DNA from: Pyrinomonadaceae bacterium
GTDB lineage: Bacteria; Acidobacteriota; Blastocatellia; Pyrinomonadales; Pyrinomonadaceae
Length of the DNA stretch: 34,599 bases
Direction of reading: 5' to 3'
Assembly: GCA_014534425.1 (NCBI GenBank)
Contig: JACVRN010000044.1
Location: forward strand, 1-34,599
Made by a program: the position numbers and the translations under genes. Positions within the stretch are counted from its first letter, which is position 1. Each line of letters begins with the position of its first letter. This document shows positions 14,788-22,245 of the stretch, in pieces. A model generated the notes under the pieces. That model was not told where the DNA came from. It worked only from the letters and a program-made list of their open reading frames with translations, and did not search any database.

Positions 14788-14913
14788 AGTTCAACCACGG
14801 CCTGCCTGCTTCTCCCGCAAATCTGAAAAACCTTTTATTTACAAATCCTTTCTTACAGGCACAAAGATTGCTCCGCATGCTTTGTCAATCACTTCGCTCG
14901 AAGGAGTAGCCGG

Positions 14914-16326
14914 ATGAGAAGTTTTCGCATCATCTTTATCTTTGCAGCTTTCATTTTTCTTCTGGCAGGTTGCGCGACACAGCCTGCGGGCAACATCAAT
15001 TCGAACACTACGACCAACACGACTACGGCTAATACAACGACGAACGCTACGACTACGGGCGCGACGAGAGCGAACCTCAACTACTTGCCCGTGACGCTGC
15101 CCGTTCTGGACGCCCTCTTCTATGAAGACGAAGCCTTCAAGGCTGCGCTCAAAGAGAGGCTCAAGCTGACGGACGAACAGATAGCGCAGCTTCAAAAGAT
15201 TGCGCGCGAAGAAACAAGCAAGCTGAATGAAACGGGCGGCGATGAATATTCCGGCACTACGACGGCAGCGCGCGAGAGCGCCGCAGCGAAAATCAAGGAA
15301 GTCATAGGCGAAGAGAAGGCGCAAGCTCTGGCCGAGTTGATAAGAGAGCGATGGGGTGGCCGTGCCGCAGAGGGAGATTCTGGCGGCGCGACTGCGGAAG
15401 CCAACTCGGTGCCGAAGGACACGCGCATAGTCGTCAACGCTCCGGCTTATCGCATGGACGTTTTCGAGAACGGCCAACTCGTCAAGACCTACAAGGTAGG
15501 GATAGGCTACCCGGAATTTCCACTGCCCACGGGCCGACGCGATGCGAAGCAGATAATCTTTAACCCTACATGGACGCCGCCCTATTCGCCGTGGGTCAAA
15601 GAGACTAGCGAAGTGAAGAAGGGCCAGCCCGTCAAAGCCGGAAGCCCCGCCAACCCGCTCGGCATAGCAAAGATTCCCATAGGTCTGCCGTCGCTCATAC
15701 ACGGCGGCAAGTCGCTCGCGCAGATAGGCGGCTTCGCCTCGCACGGCTGCGTCGGCCTGACAAACACTCAGATGAAAGAGTTCATCCAAATCCTTGCGCG
15801 CATAGGCGGCGCGACTCTTTCGGAAGAGCAAGTCAACGAGTACATTAAGAATAAGACGGAGACGAAGACCGTACAGCTTGGCAATGGTGTTGTGGTTGAC
15901 CTGCGCTACGAAACGATTGTGGTCGAAGACGGGCGGCTGCACATCTACAGGGACGTTTACGACCACGACACAAACACGGAAGAGCGCTTGCAGCAGGTGC
16001 TCAAAGCTTACGGCGTGAGCCTCGACCAGTTCAGCCCCGAAGAGCGACAGCAGACGCTCGATGCTCTTAAGGAGATGTCGCGCGACGCTCGCGGCAGGAC
16101 GGACGCTGAACAGCCCACTTCAAATGCTAACGCGAATGCGTCTGCTCAAAAGGGCGCGAAGAAAGATACGGCCAAAGTGCCGGAGGTCACGCGCACGGTC
16201 AAGGGAAAGAAGGAGATTGTGATAGAGGTCGCCGCGCTCAAGGGCAAAGGCTACCCCGCGCCCGTGGCGCTCAACACTGGCGGCGCTTCAGGCAAAGATG
16301 CCGCAGATACTAAGAAGCGAAGATAG
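14914..16326 (+). CDS. YkuD L,D-transpeptidase lipoprotein with LTxxQ-like N-terminal helices
   Basis: The 470-residue protein has a lipoprotein signal ending in LLAGC at residue 20, then a Thr/Asn-rich linker of TTTN-type repeats (about 30-50). Residues 65-150 are charged helices containing LKLTDEQIAQLQKIAREE, reminiscent of the Spy/CpxP LTxxQ motif. The YkuD domain runs from about 168 to 300: RIVVNAPAYRMDVFENG, PLPTGRR and the catalytic block IHGG...ASHGCVGL, with His, Ser, Gly and the nucleophilic Cys. Such enzymes make 3-3 cross-links or attach lipoproteins to peptidoglycan. A further 150 residues, Lys/Ala-rich and probably disordered, follow. AAGGAG lies 8 nt before the ATG. It is the third wall enzyme in a row. 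Confidence 0.9.
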   Translation: MRSFRIIFIFAAFIFLLAGCATQPAGNINSNTTTNTTTANTTTNATTTGATRANLNYLPVTLPVLDALFYEDEAFKAALKERLKLTDEQIAQLQKIAREETSKLNETGGDEYSGTTTAARESAAAKIKEVIGEEKAQALAELIRERWGGRAAEGDSGGATAEANSVPKDTRIVVNAPAYRMDVFENGQLVKTYKVGIGYPEFPLPTGRRDAKQIIFNPTWTPPYSPWVKETSEVKKGQPVKAGSPANPLGIAKIPIGLPSLIHGGKSLAQIGGFASHGCVGLTNTQMKEFIQILARIGGATLSEEQVNEYIKNKTETKTVQLGNGVVVDLRYETIVVEDGRLHIYRDVYDHDTNTEERLQQVLKAYGVSLDQFSPEERQQTLDALKEMSRDARGRTDAEQPTSNANANASAQKGAKKDTAKVPEVTRTVKGKKEIVIEVAALKGKGYPAPVALNTGGASGKDAADTKKRR

Positions 16327-16515
16327 ATGAAGATGAAGAGAGGTAAAAAAGCAGGATTTAATCTGGTGGGCTTCGTGAAGCTGACAGTGGTCTTAACGCT
16401 GGTGCTGACGCTCGTCATGCTGGCGCTGCCCGCTGCGCTGGAGCAGACGAGCCTTTCAAGTACGGAGAAGCCTGCGGACTTCTTTCAGCCACACCACGCG
16501 GCTGAAAGAAGATAA
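16327..16515 (+). CDS. Small single-pass membrane protein (62 residues), unknown
   Basis: The ATG directly abuts the stop codon of the L,D-transpeptidase gene, indicating coupled translation. The product has a basic N-terminus (MKMKRGKKAGFN), one hydrophobic helix (FVKLTVVLTLVLTLVMLALPAAL, about 19-41) and a polar tail with two His. It is oriented with the positive end inside, so the tail should be periplasmic. I do not recognise the family. Position suggests a partner or regulator of the transpeptidase, but that is inference only. A second ATG two codons in could be the true start. Confidence 0.6.
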   Translation: MKMKRGKKAGFNLVGFVKLTVVLTLVLTLVMLALPAALEQTSLSSTEKPADFFQPHHAAERR

Positions 16516-16534
16516 AGGTTGGGCTTTCCGGCTT

Positions 16535-16681
16535 CTACTTGCAGCCCGGATGCCCACAGGTGCATTCGCTCGTAGGGGCTGAATCCGCAGCGTCCTCGCA
16601 GTAGTGGCTGCAATAACGCTTCTCGCCCGCGACCATGCAATTGCATTTCGGGTGCGCGCACTTCTTCATGTCTTCTGCCAT
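16535..16681 (-). CDS. Bacterial metallothionein-like protein (48 residues)
   Basis: The reading frame gives a 48-residue protein with eight Cys and three His. Its pattern, KCAHPKCNCMV, then RYCSHYCEDA, then ECTCGHPGCK, follows that of SmtA/BmtA metallothioneins (family PF02069), which have CxxCxC, YCSxxC and CGHxGC blocks. These proteins bind Zn2+, Cd2+ or Cu+ through thiolate clusters with His ligands. The Shine-Dalgarno GAGGA is 8 nt before the ATG. It starts 15 bp after the dus stop on the same strand, so it is probably the last gene of that operon. The inter-block linker is longer and the C-terminal CNC of SmtA is shortened. A short treble-clef zinc protein is the alternative reading. 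Confidence 0.82.
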   Translation of the reverse strand: MAEDMKKCAHPKCNCMVAGEKRYCSHYCEDAADSAPTSECTCGHPGCK

Positions 16682-16696
16682 CTTTTGAATCCTCAC

Positions 16697-17776
16697 TTAT
16701 GAATTGACTGTCGCAGCTTCGCAGGAATCCAGCACGGGCGCTTCTTCTCCCACGTCTGCGGGCCTGCCTTCGCCATAGTAGGGTCGGCCCGCTTCCATCG
16801 CCTCGAAATATTCCGAGATGCGGTTGAGCACTTCGTCTACGGAGTGGGAATGATAGACGGCCTGGCGGAAGAGAGCGCCGCCCTTGAGGCCGCGCGTGAA
16901 CTGCCCGGCCAACTGCTTCATCTTTCCTATGGCTGCCATCTCCGGCATGTCCTCGCGCAGCATGTCGAAGTATTCATGCAGCACGGCGCGTTTCTCTTCC
17001 AGGCTCGGCTGAAAGATTTCACGTCCATGAATAGCATCTTCAACCTGGCGAAAAATCCAGGGGTTCGCCATAGCGCCCCGGCCAATCAAGATGCCGTCGC
17101 AACGGGTCTCGCGCCAGCGCGCGAAAGCTCCTTCGACGTTCACGACATCGCCGCTACCTGAGACGGGAACGCTGACCGTCTCTTTAATCTGTCTGACCAA
17201 ATCCCAGTTGGCTAGACCCTTGTAGCCCTGCTCCTTCGTGCGGCCATGAAGCGCTATGTGCTCAACGCCGCAGGCTTCTGCAAGCTTTGCAGTCTCCACT
17301 GCGTTGATGTTGTTGTCGTAGTAGCCCGCGCGAATCTTAATCGTGAGCGGGATGCGGATTCTTTTCTTAATCTCTTTCAGGATGGCTTCGAGACGAGTGT
17401 AGTCGCGCAGCAAACCGGAGCCTCCGCCGTGCTTGACGACCTTCGGCGCGGGGCACCCGCAGTTGACATCCAGAATGTCCGCGCCGACCTCTTCGGCCAT
17501 CTCCGCAGCCATAGCCATGCGCTCCGCCTGACCTCCGAAAATCTGCACGGCAAAGGGGCGCTCTTCTTCAAAGAAGCGCATCTGCCGTTTCGATTTCGGA
17601 TTGTTGCGCGTTAGACCTTCGACCGAGATGAATTCGGAAACCGTCAGCCCCACGCCGCCACGCCGCTTGAGCAGGCGACGAAAAGAGATGTCCGTCACGC
17701 CCGCCATAGGCGAGAGTATGAGCGGCGGATTAATCTCTACATCACGAATGCTGAACGGCTTGATAGCAGTTTCCAT
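16697..17776 (-). CDS. dusB: tRNA-dihydrouridine synthase (DusB-like)
   Basis: The 359-residue protein has the FMN-dependent TIM-barrel layout of Dus enzymes, which reduce uridine in the tRNA D-loop using NADPH. Visible blocks: PPLILSPMAGVTDISFRRL near residue 16, PFAVQIFGG near 73, VNCGCPAPKVVKHGGGSGL near 104 with the catalytic Cys, IALHGRTKEQGYKG near 172, VSGSGDV near 200 and ILIGRGAMANPWIF near 224. A helical C-terminal domain follows. The length is somewhat above the 320-350 typical. DusB or the Firmicutes Dus1 type cannot be separated by eye. It lies 6 bp after the 17783-18025 gene and 15 bp before the metallothionein gene, in one operon. Confidence 0.93.
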   Translation of the reverse strand: METAIKPFSIRDVEINPPLILSPMAGVTDISFRRLLKRRGGVGLTVSEFISVEGLTRNNPKSKRQMRFFEEERPFAVQIFGGQAERMAMAAEMAEEVGADILDVNCGCPAPKVVKHGGGSGLLRDYTRLEAILKEIKKRIRIPLTIKIRAGYYDNNINAVETAKLAEACGVEHIALHGRTKEQGYKGLANWDLVRQIKETVSVPVSGSGDVVNVEGAFARWRETRCDGILIGRGAMANPWIFRQVEDAIHGREIFQPSLEEKRAVLHEYFDMLREDMPEMAAIGKMKQLAGQFTRGLKGGALFRQAVYHSHSVDEVLNRISEYFEAMEAGRPYYGEGRPADVGEEAPVLDSCEAATVNS

Positions 17777-17782
17777 AAAGGC

Positions 17783-18025
17783 TCAAACCATCATCTTACC
17801 GGAAGGGCTGGCCGACGATTTAGCGCTTTCGGTCTCTTCCGGTATTGTCTGTTTTTCTCCGGTCTGCAATTGAATAACTACGCGTGCCCACTGCGCTGCC
17901 TGACGGGCTGCGGCTCGCGCCATCCCTTCGTCGCCGCGCCCTATGGCTTCGAGCGCAGCCTCGCCCATAGTGCGCGCGGTCGCGCGATGCTTGTCTATCT
18001 CTCTTTCAAGGTTTTCATCAATCAT
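17783..18025 (-). CDS. Small helical protein of unknown function (80 residues)
   Basis: The protein begins MIDENLEREIDKHRATART and is rich in Ala, Arg and Glu with heptad-like spacing up to residue 52, suggesting two or three helices or a coiled coil; the C-terminal 25 residues are polar and probably disordered. There is no signal peptide or cysteine. It is the first gene of an operon with dusB (6-bp gap) and the metallothionein-like gene. The Shine-Dalgarno sequence is weak (GATGAAG). I do not recognise it. Confidence 0.65.
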   Translation of the reverse strand: MIDENLEREIDKHRATARTMGEAALEAIGRGDEGMARAAARQAAQWARVVIQLQTGEKQTIPEETESAKSSASPSGKMMV

Positions 18026-18054
18026 ACTTCATCAAACTGTTCTTCGGAAAGTTT

Positions 18055-18083
18055 GGCGCGTCCAACAGAGAATCGGACGCGCC
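18055..18083. terminator. Hairpin between the LolA-like gene and the dus operon
   Basis: GGCGCGTCC (18055-18063) and GGACGCGCC (18075-18083) form a perfect 9-bp GC-rich stem with an 11-nt loop; TTTG/CAAA flanks add weak extension. It lies 45 bp after the stop of the 18129-18998 gene. No T-run follows on the minus strand, so factor-independent termination is uncertain. Confidence 0.55.
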
Positions 18084-18128
18084 CGTCAAAGCTCAACACG
18101 ATCAGCCTATCTTCCAGGCGCTGAGTGT

Positions 18129-18998
18129 CTACTTGAGGTTGAACTGCGCTGCGTCCACGGGCTGATTGAAAGCGAACTGCGTCAGCTTCATCTCGAAGTC
18201 CAGGGTCTGCGTTATCGTCGGCAACTCGCGCGAGAGTTTCAGCTTGTAGGTGTGCGGCAGCATCAGGCCGTTCTCCGGCTTGAAGTCCGAGAAGTCTTCC
18301 GACAACCTGTAGATGCTCTCTTTCTGAGAAGCGGAATCCGTGGAAGTTCTGCCCATCTGCGCGGGGACGTTGTACCTGTACTCGGTGCGTATGTGCTGGA
18401 AGGTCTCCGCGTCGAAGAAGATTGTCACTTGCAGGTCGCCCGCGTTGCGGAATTTCAGCGCATGCGCCGGACGGTCGTTAACCTTCTTCGTCCCCTCGTA
18501 ACTGAGCTTCAGATTTTTCGCGTCGGCTTTCAGGAACGGCCAGGCTGACGACAGAACACCGCCTATCAACCCCTGCTTGAAGATGGCCTCGTGCGCGAAG
18601 AAGAAGTCGCTCAGGATGGAGCGGCGGCCCGATTCCAGAACTCCTACCGTCAGGTCTTTACCGTCATAGCCAGCCTTCTCGTAAGAATAGTTGCTGGAGT
18701 TGAAGATCATGGCGAGCAGAACCTTGTCGCCTTCGGAGGCAAACTGCACGGGGCCGTTAATCTCTATGAGCGTGTTTGTCAGCTTGAGACGGCCCGTGGT
18801 GTTGCCGACCATGACGCGCGATTTGACGGCGGCCAGGGCTTCGGGCGCGCCTATGGCTGCCAGATGCTTGGCGACCACGTCTTCGGCCTTCATCTTTTCG
18901 TCGGGCGCAGCCGCAGCCACGAAGGTTGTAGATAAAAGCGTGACGACAAAGAGTGCCGCCAGAAACTGCTTGAGTGTGTGTGCGAAGGGGTTTCTCAC
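18129..18998 (-). CDS. Exported LolA/LolB-fold-like protein, unknown function
   Basis: The 289-residue product has a signal peptide (FLAALFVVTLLSTTFVAAAAP). The mature part starts with a helix (DVVAKHLAAIGAPEALAAVKS) and continues with alternating beta strands typical of outer-membrane lipoprotein-sorting-like folds (RVMVGNTTGRLKL, LKLSYEGTKKVNDRPAHALKF, DLQVTIFFDAETFQHIRTEYRYN). Such proteins are frequent in Acidobacteriota, with a helix followed by an 11-stranded half barrel. No lipobox is seen. GTG 18998 is the start, with AAGGAG 9 nt upstream. Its promoter candidate overlaps the 5' end of the divergent gene at 19123. The ligand is unknown, possibly a lipid. Confidence 0.7.
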   Translation of the reverse strand: MRNPFAHTLKQFLAALFVVTLLSTTFVAAAAPDEKMKAEDVVAKHLAAIGAPEALAAVKSRVMVGNTTGRLKLTNTLIEINGPVQFASEGDKVLLAMIFNSSNYSYEKAGYDGKDLTVGVLESGRRSILSDFFFAHEAIFKQGLIGGVLSSAWPFLKADAKNLKLSYEGTKKVNDRPAHALKFRNAGDLQVTIFFDAETFQHIRTEYRYNVPAQMGRTSTDSASQKESIYRLSEDFSDFKPENGLMLPHTYKLKLSRELPTITQTLDFEMKLTQFAFNQPVDAAQFNLK

Positions 18999-19065
18999 TT
19001 TCGTAGTCTCCTTGGGTTAATCCAATTAAGATTTGAGGGCGAAAAGACGCTTGCTTGTTCGTTCG

Positions 19066-19094
19066 TTGACAGAGACAGAAGTTTTCTCTAGCTT
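19066..19094 (+). promoter_or_regulatory. Candidate promoter of the 19123 gene
   Basis: TTGACA (19066-19071) with a 17-bp spacer and TAGCTT (19089-19094). The -35 is perfect, the -10 poor. The transcript would start about 20 nt before the ATG and include an AGGG Shine-Dalgarno. Confidence 0.4.
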
Positions 19095-19113
19095 CTCTGA
19101 CTAGGAAACAGGG

Positions 19114-19142
19114 ATTATAGCAATGCAGCACAAGCTTATCCA
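19114..19142 (-). promoter_or_regulatory. Candidate promoter of the LolA-like gene
   Basis: On the minus strand TGGATA (19142-19137), 17 bp, TATAAT (19119-19114). The perfect -10 lies directly before the ATG of the divergent plus-strand gene, so the two promoters face apart with overlapping transcripts. The leader would be about 108 nt. Confidence 0.4.
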
Positions 19143-19623
19143 ATCCGTGGGAGTGGCGTGGACGATTCTCTACGCGCTCTTCGTCATCTGGATTTACGCG
19201 ACCGAGCCGCGCTCGTTCAAGGAAGTGGCGACGGGAGCGCAGGTCATGGCCGGAACCTACGAGGTGGACAGGGAGAAGTTTGAAGAGGGTTTGAGTTTGT
19301 TCCACGCCGAACAGTTCAGGGCCGCGCGCGACGATTGGGCGCGTGCAGACCCCGAACAGCGCGACGCGCTCACGCAGTTCTACATAGCCTACGCCTTTTA
19401 CAGAGAGGGGTGGGGACGCGTCTACTCCGACGACGCGCTCTTTCGTCAAGGCTTGGAGGCGGTGAATCGCTCCATAAATCTTTCACAGAACGAGCGGCTT
19501 CGTGTGGACGATCCCGATTTGCAGATGCACACGCCCGCAGAGTTGAAGGCGGAGCTTGAGCAGGGCTTGGAGCGCTCCGTAGACGACCTTAATCCACTGA
19601 AAGTCTTCAGAGAGCGCAAGTGA
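19123..19623 (+). CDS. Membrane-anchored TPR-like protein, unknown
   Basis: The 166-residue protein has an N-terminal signal anchor (VGVAWTILYALFVIWIYA, about 9-26) followed by a soluble helical part. Residues 50-115 read EKFEEGLSLFHAEQFRAARDDWARADPEQRDALTQFYIAYAFYREG with spacing like a tetratricopeptide or DUF309-like helical hairpin. I do not know its role; a periplasmic scaffold is plausible. AGGG lies 10 nt before the ATG. The next membrane protein gene starts 20 bp downstream on the same strand, so the pair likely forms one operon ending at the terminator at 20479-20522. Confidence 0.65.
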   Translation: MQHKLIQSVGVAWTILYALFVIWIYATEPRSFKEVATGAQVMAGTYEVDREKFEEGLSLFHAEQFRAARDDWARADPEQRDALTQFYIAYAFYREGWGRVYSDDALFRQGLEAVNRSINLSQNERLRVDDPDLQMHTPAELKAELEQGLERSVDDLNPLKVFRERK

Positions 19624-19643
19624 TAAGCGCTCGCTTTTAAGCG

Positions 19644-20462
19644 ATGAGTAATCCTTCCAGAAATCGTGCGCTGGTGCGCTTCGTCTTGCTGCCGCTTCTG
19701 CTTTTGACGGTTGCGCTCCTGGGCGGCCTGCGCGTCAGCTACGACGACCGCGCCTTCATCTTCATAGCGCCGCCTCTTATCACGCTCATCCTGTCGGTTC
19801 TGCTGATGCTGCTCTTCGTGCGCGGCCACCTGGTAGAGCTTCGCGCGTGGGTCAGAAGCGACTACCCGCTCCTGGTCAACGTCTCGCATACGTTGACGCT
19901 GCTCTCGCTCTTCTTCGCGTCGGCGCAGGCGTTCAATTCCGTCCTGCCCGAAACGGGCCTGCTCTTTTGGCTCTTCTCCTTCTTCTTTCTGTGGACGCTC
20001 TGGAACAACCAGTTCTCAAACTTCGACGCGCGCCACACCCTTCGCAGCCTGACGGCGCTCTTCGGCACGGCCTTCGTGCTCAAGCACATGTTCCTGGCGA
20101 GCCTTTACGCGCCGGAAGGAAGCTGGCTGAGAAGACTCGCGGGCGTCGTGCTTGAAGGCATCTCCCTGGGGACACTCGACGCGCAAAGGTTCGCGCCCGC
20201 CACGGGCTACATCTCCTTCTTCACGCTCGCGCTCTACGTCACAAGCCTAATACTTCTTGCCCCGCACCCGGAAGGCGCGCGAGACGAAGAGGCTCTACAG
20301 GTCGTTCGAGCTTATCAAAAGCTGGACAGCCGCGAGCAACGAATAGTCCGCGAAGCGCTCAAAGCCGGGAGTCTTGATGAAGCAGAGGCTTTACCGGCGA
20401 GCAAAGAGGCCGAAGCTTTAGCGGAAGACGACACGGTCGTCACACAAAAGCCCGAAAGATAG
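19644..20462 (+). CDS. Polytopic membrane protein of unknown function
   Basis: The 272-residue product has about six transmembrane helices in residues 10-215 (VRFVLLPLLLLTVALLGGL, FIFIAPPLITLILSVLLMLLFV, LLVNVSHTLTLLSLFFASA, LLFWLFSFFFLWTLW, a segment near 145 and YISFFTLALYVTSLILLA), then a cytoplasmic, acidic and Ala-rich tail of about 55 residues. No motif is recognised. The start lacks a clear Shine-Dalgarno sequence and lies 20 bp after the preceding gene. Together they look like a two-gene unit of membrane partners. Confidence 0.65.
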   Translation: MSNPSRNRALVRFVLLPLLLLTVALLGGLRVSYDDRAFIFIAPPLITLILSVLLMLLFVRGHLVELRAWVRSDYPLLVNVSHTLTLLSLFFASAQAFNSVLPETGLLFWLFSFFFLWTLWNNQFSNFDARHTLRSLTALFGTAFVLKHMFLASLYAPEGSWLRRLAGVVLEGISLGTLDAQRFAPATGYISFFTLALYVTSLILLAPHPEGARDEEALQVVRAYQKLDSREQRIVREALKAGSLDEAEALPASKEAEALAEDDTVVTQKPER

Positions 20463-20478
20463 ATTGCAGGACTCCATG

Positions 20479-20522
20479 AAGTAAAAGCCGCATGAATCAT
20501 AAAACTCATGCGGCTTTTACTT
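20479..20522. terminator. Bidirectional terminator between convergent genes
   Basis: Perfect 17-bp arms (20479-20495 and 20506-20522) with a 10-nt loop; the plus-strand right arm ends CTTTTACTT and the minus-strand one likewise, serving both the 19644 gene and the convergent mreB-like gene. Confidence 0.85.
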
Positions 20523-20543
20523 TCCCTGTGCCCGTGCTTTTCC

Positions 20544-21623
20544 TTACCAGTTGACTATCAACTCTTCCGAAGCCTGCCATACCGGAACGTCCTCGCGTAT
20601 GGAGGCGCGGTGCAATCTCTCAGGCTCTTCTAGGAGGCGGCCTGCGCCTTCGGCTACAGCCGAGAGCGGGTTGTCTGCGACTGCTACATGAAAGCCAAGC
20701 TCCTTCTGTAAGCGTTCGGCCATGCCGTCGAGGAGCGCGCCGCCGCCCGTCAGGATTATTCCCTTGTGATAGATGTCTGCGGTGACATCCGGCTGTGAAT
20801 CTTCAATCACGCGACGAACGCCCGTGATAATGTCGTGCAGGACAGGCTCAAGAGCTTCGCGCACTTCGGCCGAAGCTATCTCAACCGCCTTGGCCGAGCC
20901 GTCCGTCAACTCTTTGCCGACCACCTCCATGCGGCGCTCAGCCTGATTGTCATTCTCATTCACCGTCAGCGCTGTTCCAAGTTCCTTCTTGACCTGTTCT
21001 GCCGTGCGCTCGCCCACCTGCATGGTGTGAGTCGTGCGTAGATGGTCGCGTATGGCTTCATCCATGGCGTTGCCTGCGGCGGGCAGGCTGACGGAAGAGA
21101 CCACTGCGGCAGAGGCTATGATGGCTATGTTGGTTGTGCCGCCGCCTATGTCTACGATTAGATGAGCGCGTTCGTCATCAAAGGAGAGGCCAGCGCCGAG
21201 CGCAGCCGCCAGTCCTTCGTCAACGAGGTCTACGCGCGTGGCCTTCGCATCCCGCGCCGCGTCGCGCACGGAGCGCTGTTCAAGCGTGGTAGAGGAACCG
21301 GGCACGCCTATGACCAGATGGCTTCTGCGCTTGCGGTCGCCGTGAACGCGGCGCACAAAAGCCGCCAGCATCTTCTCTGTGACATCGAAATTGTTTATGG
21401 TGCCGCCGCGAATTGGGCGATGGACTTCAACGTCCTGCGGCTCGCGTCCGAGCATCTTGTAGGCATCCAGGCCGACGGCCAGAACTTCGCCCGTGTACTT
21501 GTGAAGCGCAACAGCCGAAGGCTCGTTCAAGACTACTCCACGGTGCGGCGCGTAGATGAGGGTGTTGACTGTGCCCAGGTCTATGGCTAAATCGTCTGTA
21601 AAGAAACTGCTTAGAATATTCAT
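20544..21623 (-). CDS. mreB: MreB-family actin-like cell-shape protein (stand-alone paralogue)
   Basis: The 359-residue protein has the actin-fold motifs of MreB: phosphate 1 AIDLGTVNTLIYA near residue 13, VLNEPSAVAL near 31, phosphate 2 LIVDIGGGTTNIAII near 161, the VGERTAEQVKKELG segment and the adenosine motif IILTGGGALLDGMAERL near 290. MreB polymerises under the membrane and organises the elongation machinery. Differences from the consensus: the EEPMAAAIGAGLP segment reads VDEGLAAALGAGL, TE after the GGGT motif is TN, and loops are altered (PGSSTTLEQRSVRD). mreC and mreD are not next to it, which suggests a paralogue beside a canonical operon elsewhere. AGGGG lies about 8 nt before the ATG. 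Confidence 0.85.
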   Translation of the reverse strand: MNILSSFFTDDLAIDLGTVNTLIYAPHRGVVLNEPSAVALHKYTGEVLAVGLDAYKMLGREPQDVEVHRPIRGGTINNFDVTEKMLAAFVRRVHGDRKRRSHLVIGVPGSSTTLEQRSVRDAARDAKATRVDLVDEGLAAALGAGLSFDDERAHLIVDIGGGTTNIAIIASAAVVSSVSLPAAGNAMDEAIRDHLRTTHTMQVGERTAEQVKKELGTALTVNENDNQAERRMEVVGKELTDGSAKAVEIASAEVREALEPVLHDIITGVRRVIEDSQPDVTADIYHKGIILTGGGALLDGMAERLQKELGFHVAVADNPLSAVAEGAGRLLEEPERLHRASIREDVPVWQASEELIVNW

Positions 21624-21870
21624 AAAACTTACCCCTTAATCCTTACTCGTTGCCGTTGCGGTCTTAGACAGGATAGTCCTATTCCGAGAGGTGAAGTGGC
21701 AACTCGCATGCCAGTTGGCGCAGGTTGCCGATTAGGGGCAAGGCGAACGATGCGGCGCGGCTTTAAGTCCGCTTCTGAAACATCCAGAGTTTAACGATGC
21801 GGCCTAAAAGCGAACGCGACCGGCGAGGTTGTAGTTGGATATACGTTAAGACTAGAGTCCGAATAAAGCT

Positions 21871-22146
21871 TTAATTCCAGTTCTCTTCTAACTCTTCATC
21901 GCTCAGGATTTCGTAGAGGGAGGAGGCTTCGTGGCGCGCCACCTGCTTGGTCGCAGGCGCTGAGAGGACTTTGATACGCGTCACACGATGGCGACGGCTA
22001 AGCTTAATCTCGTCGCCCTCGCGCACCGCGCGCGAAGGCTTGGCACCCGTGCCGTTAACCTCCACGGCACCGGCATCGCACAACTCCTGCGCCACAGAGC
22101 GGCGTGGGCACAAACGACTCACTTTGAGAAACAGATCAAGACGCAT
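21871..22146 (-). CDS. rqcP: S4-domain RNA-binding protein, RqcP/Hsp15-like
   Basis: The 91-residue protein starts MRLDLFLKVSRLCPRRSVAQ and continues AGAVEVNGTGAKPSRAVREGDEIKL, the S4 domain form of RqcP (B. subtilis YabO) and Hsp15, which bind 50S subunits carrying peptidyl-tRNA in ribosome-associated quality control. The C-terminal 25 residues are acidic. It is downstream of surA- and mfd-like genes; in B. subtilis rqcP also lies a few genes behind mfd, supporting the RqcP reading. No RqcH is visible in the window. There is no Shine-Dalgarno sequence before the ATG; a long heptamer hairpin immediately precedes it. Hsp15 is the alternative name. Confidence 0.8.
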   Translation of the reverse strand: MRLDLFLKVSRLCPRRSVAQELCDAGAVEVNGTGAKPSRAVREGDEIKLSRRHRVTRIKVLSAPATKQVARHEASSLYEILSDEELEENWN

Positions 22147-22156
22147 AAAAAGATTC

Positions 22157-22230
22157 GTAAATGGTAAATGGCGAATAGTAAATGGAAGAGATGCCTTCTT
22201 TCCATTTAGTATTCGCCATTTATCCTTTAC
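22157..22230. repeat. Heptamer-repeat hairpin (GTAAATG family)
   Basis: Arms 22157-22187 and 22200-22230 (31 nt each) pair with only about three mismatches. The left arm is made of heptamers GTAAATG, GTAAATG, GCGAATA and GTAAATG in tandem. It starts 16 bp after the surA stop and ends close to the rqcP start codon, both on the minus strand. Confidence 0.9.
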
Positions 22231-22245
22231 CGCTTTACCGCCGTT

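Noticed and set aside
14839..15966. 375-codon minus-strand frame opposite the L,D-transpeptidase
   Set aside because: The plus-strand gene has a lipobox and the YkuD active site; this frame is a GC-driven shadow.
21624..21870. tRNA or structured RNA upstream of mreB
   Set aside because: No cloverleaf or T-loop motif; only a short direct repeat ACGATGCGGC (21748 and 21796) was seen.
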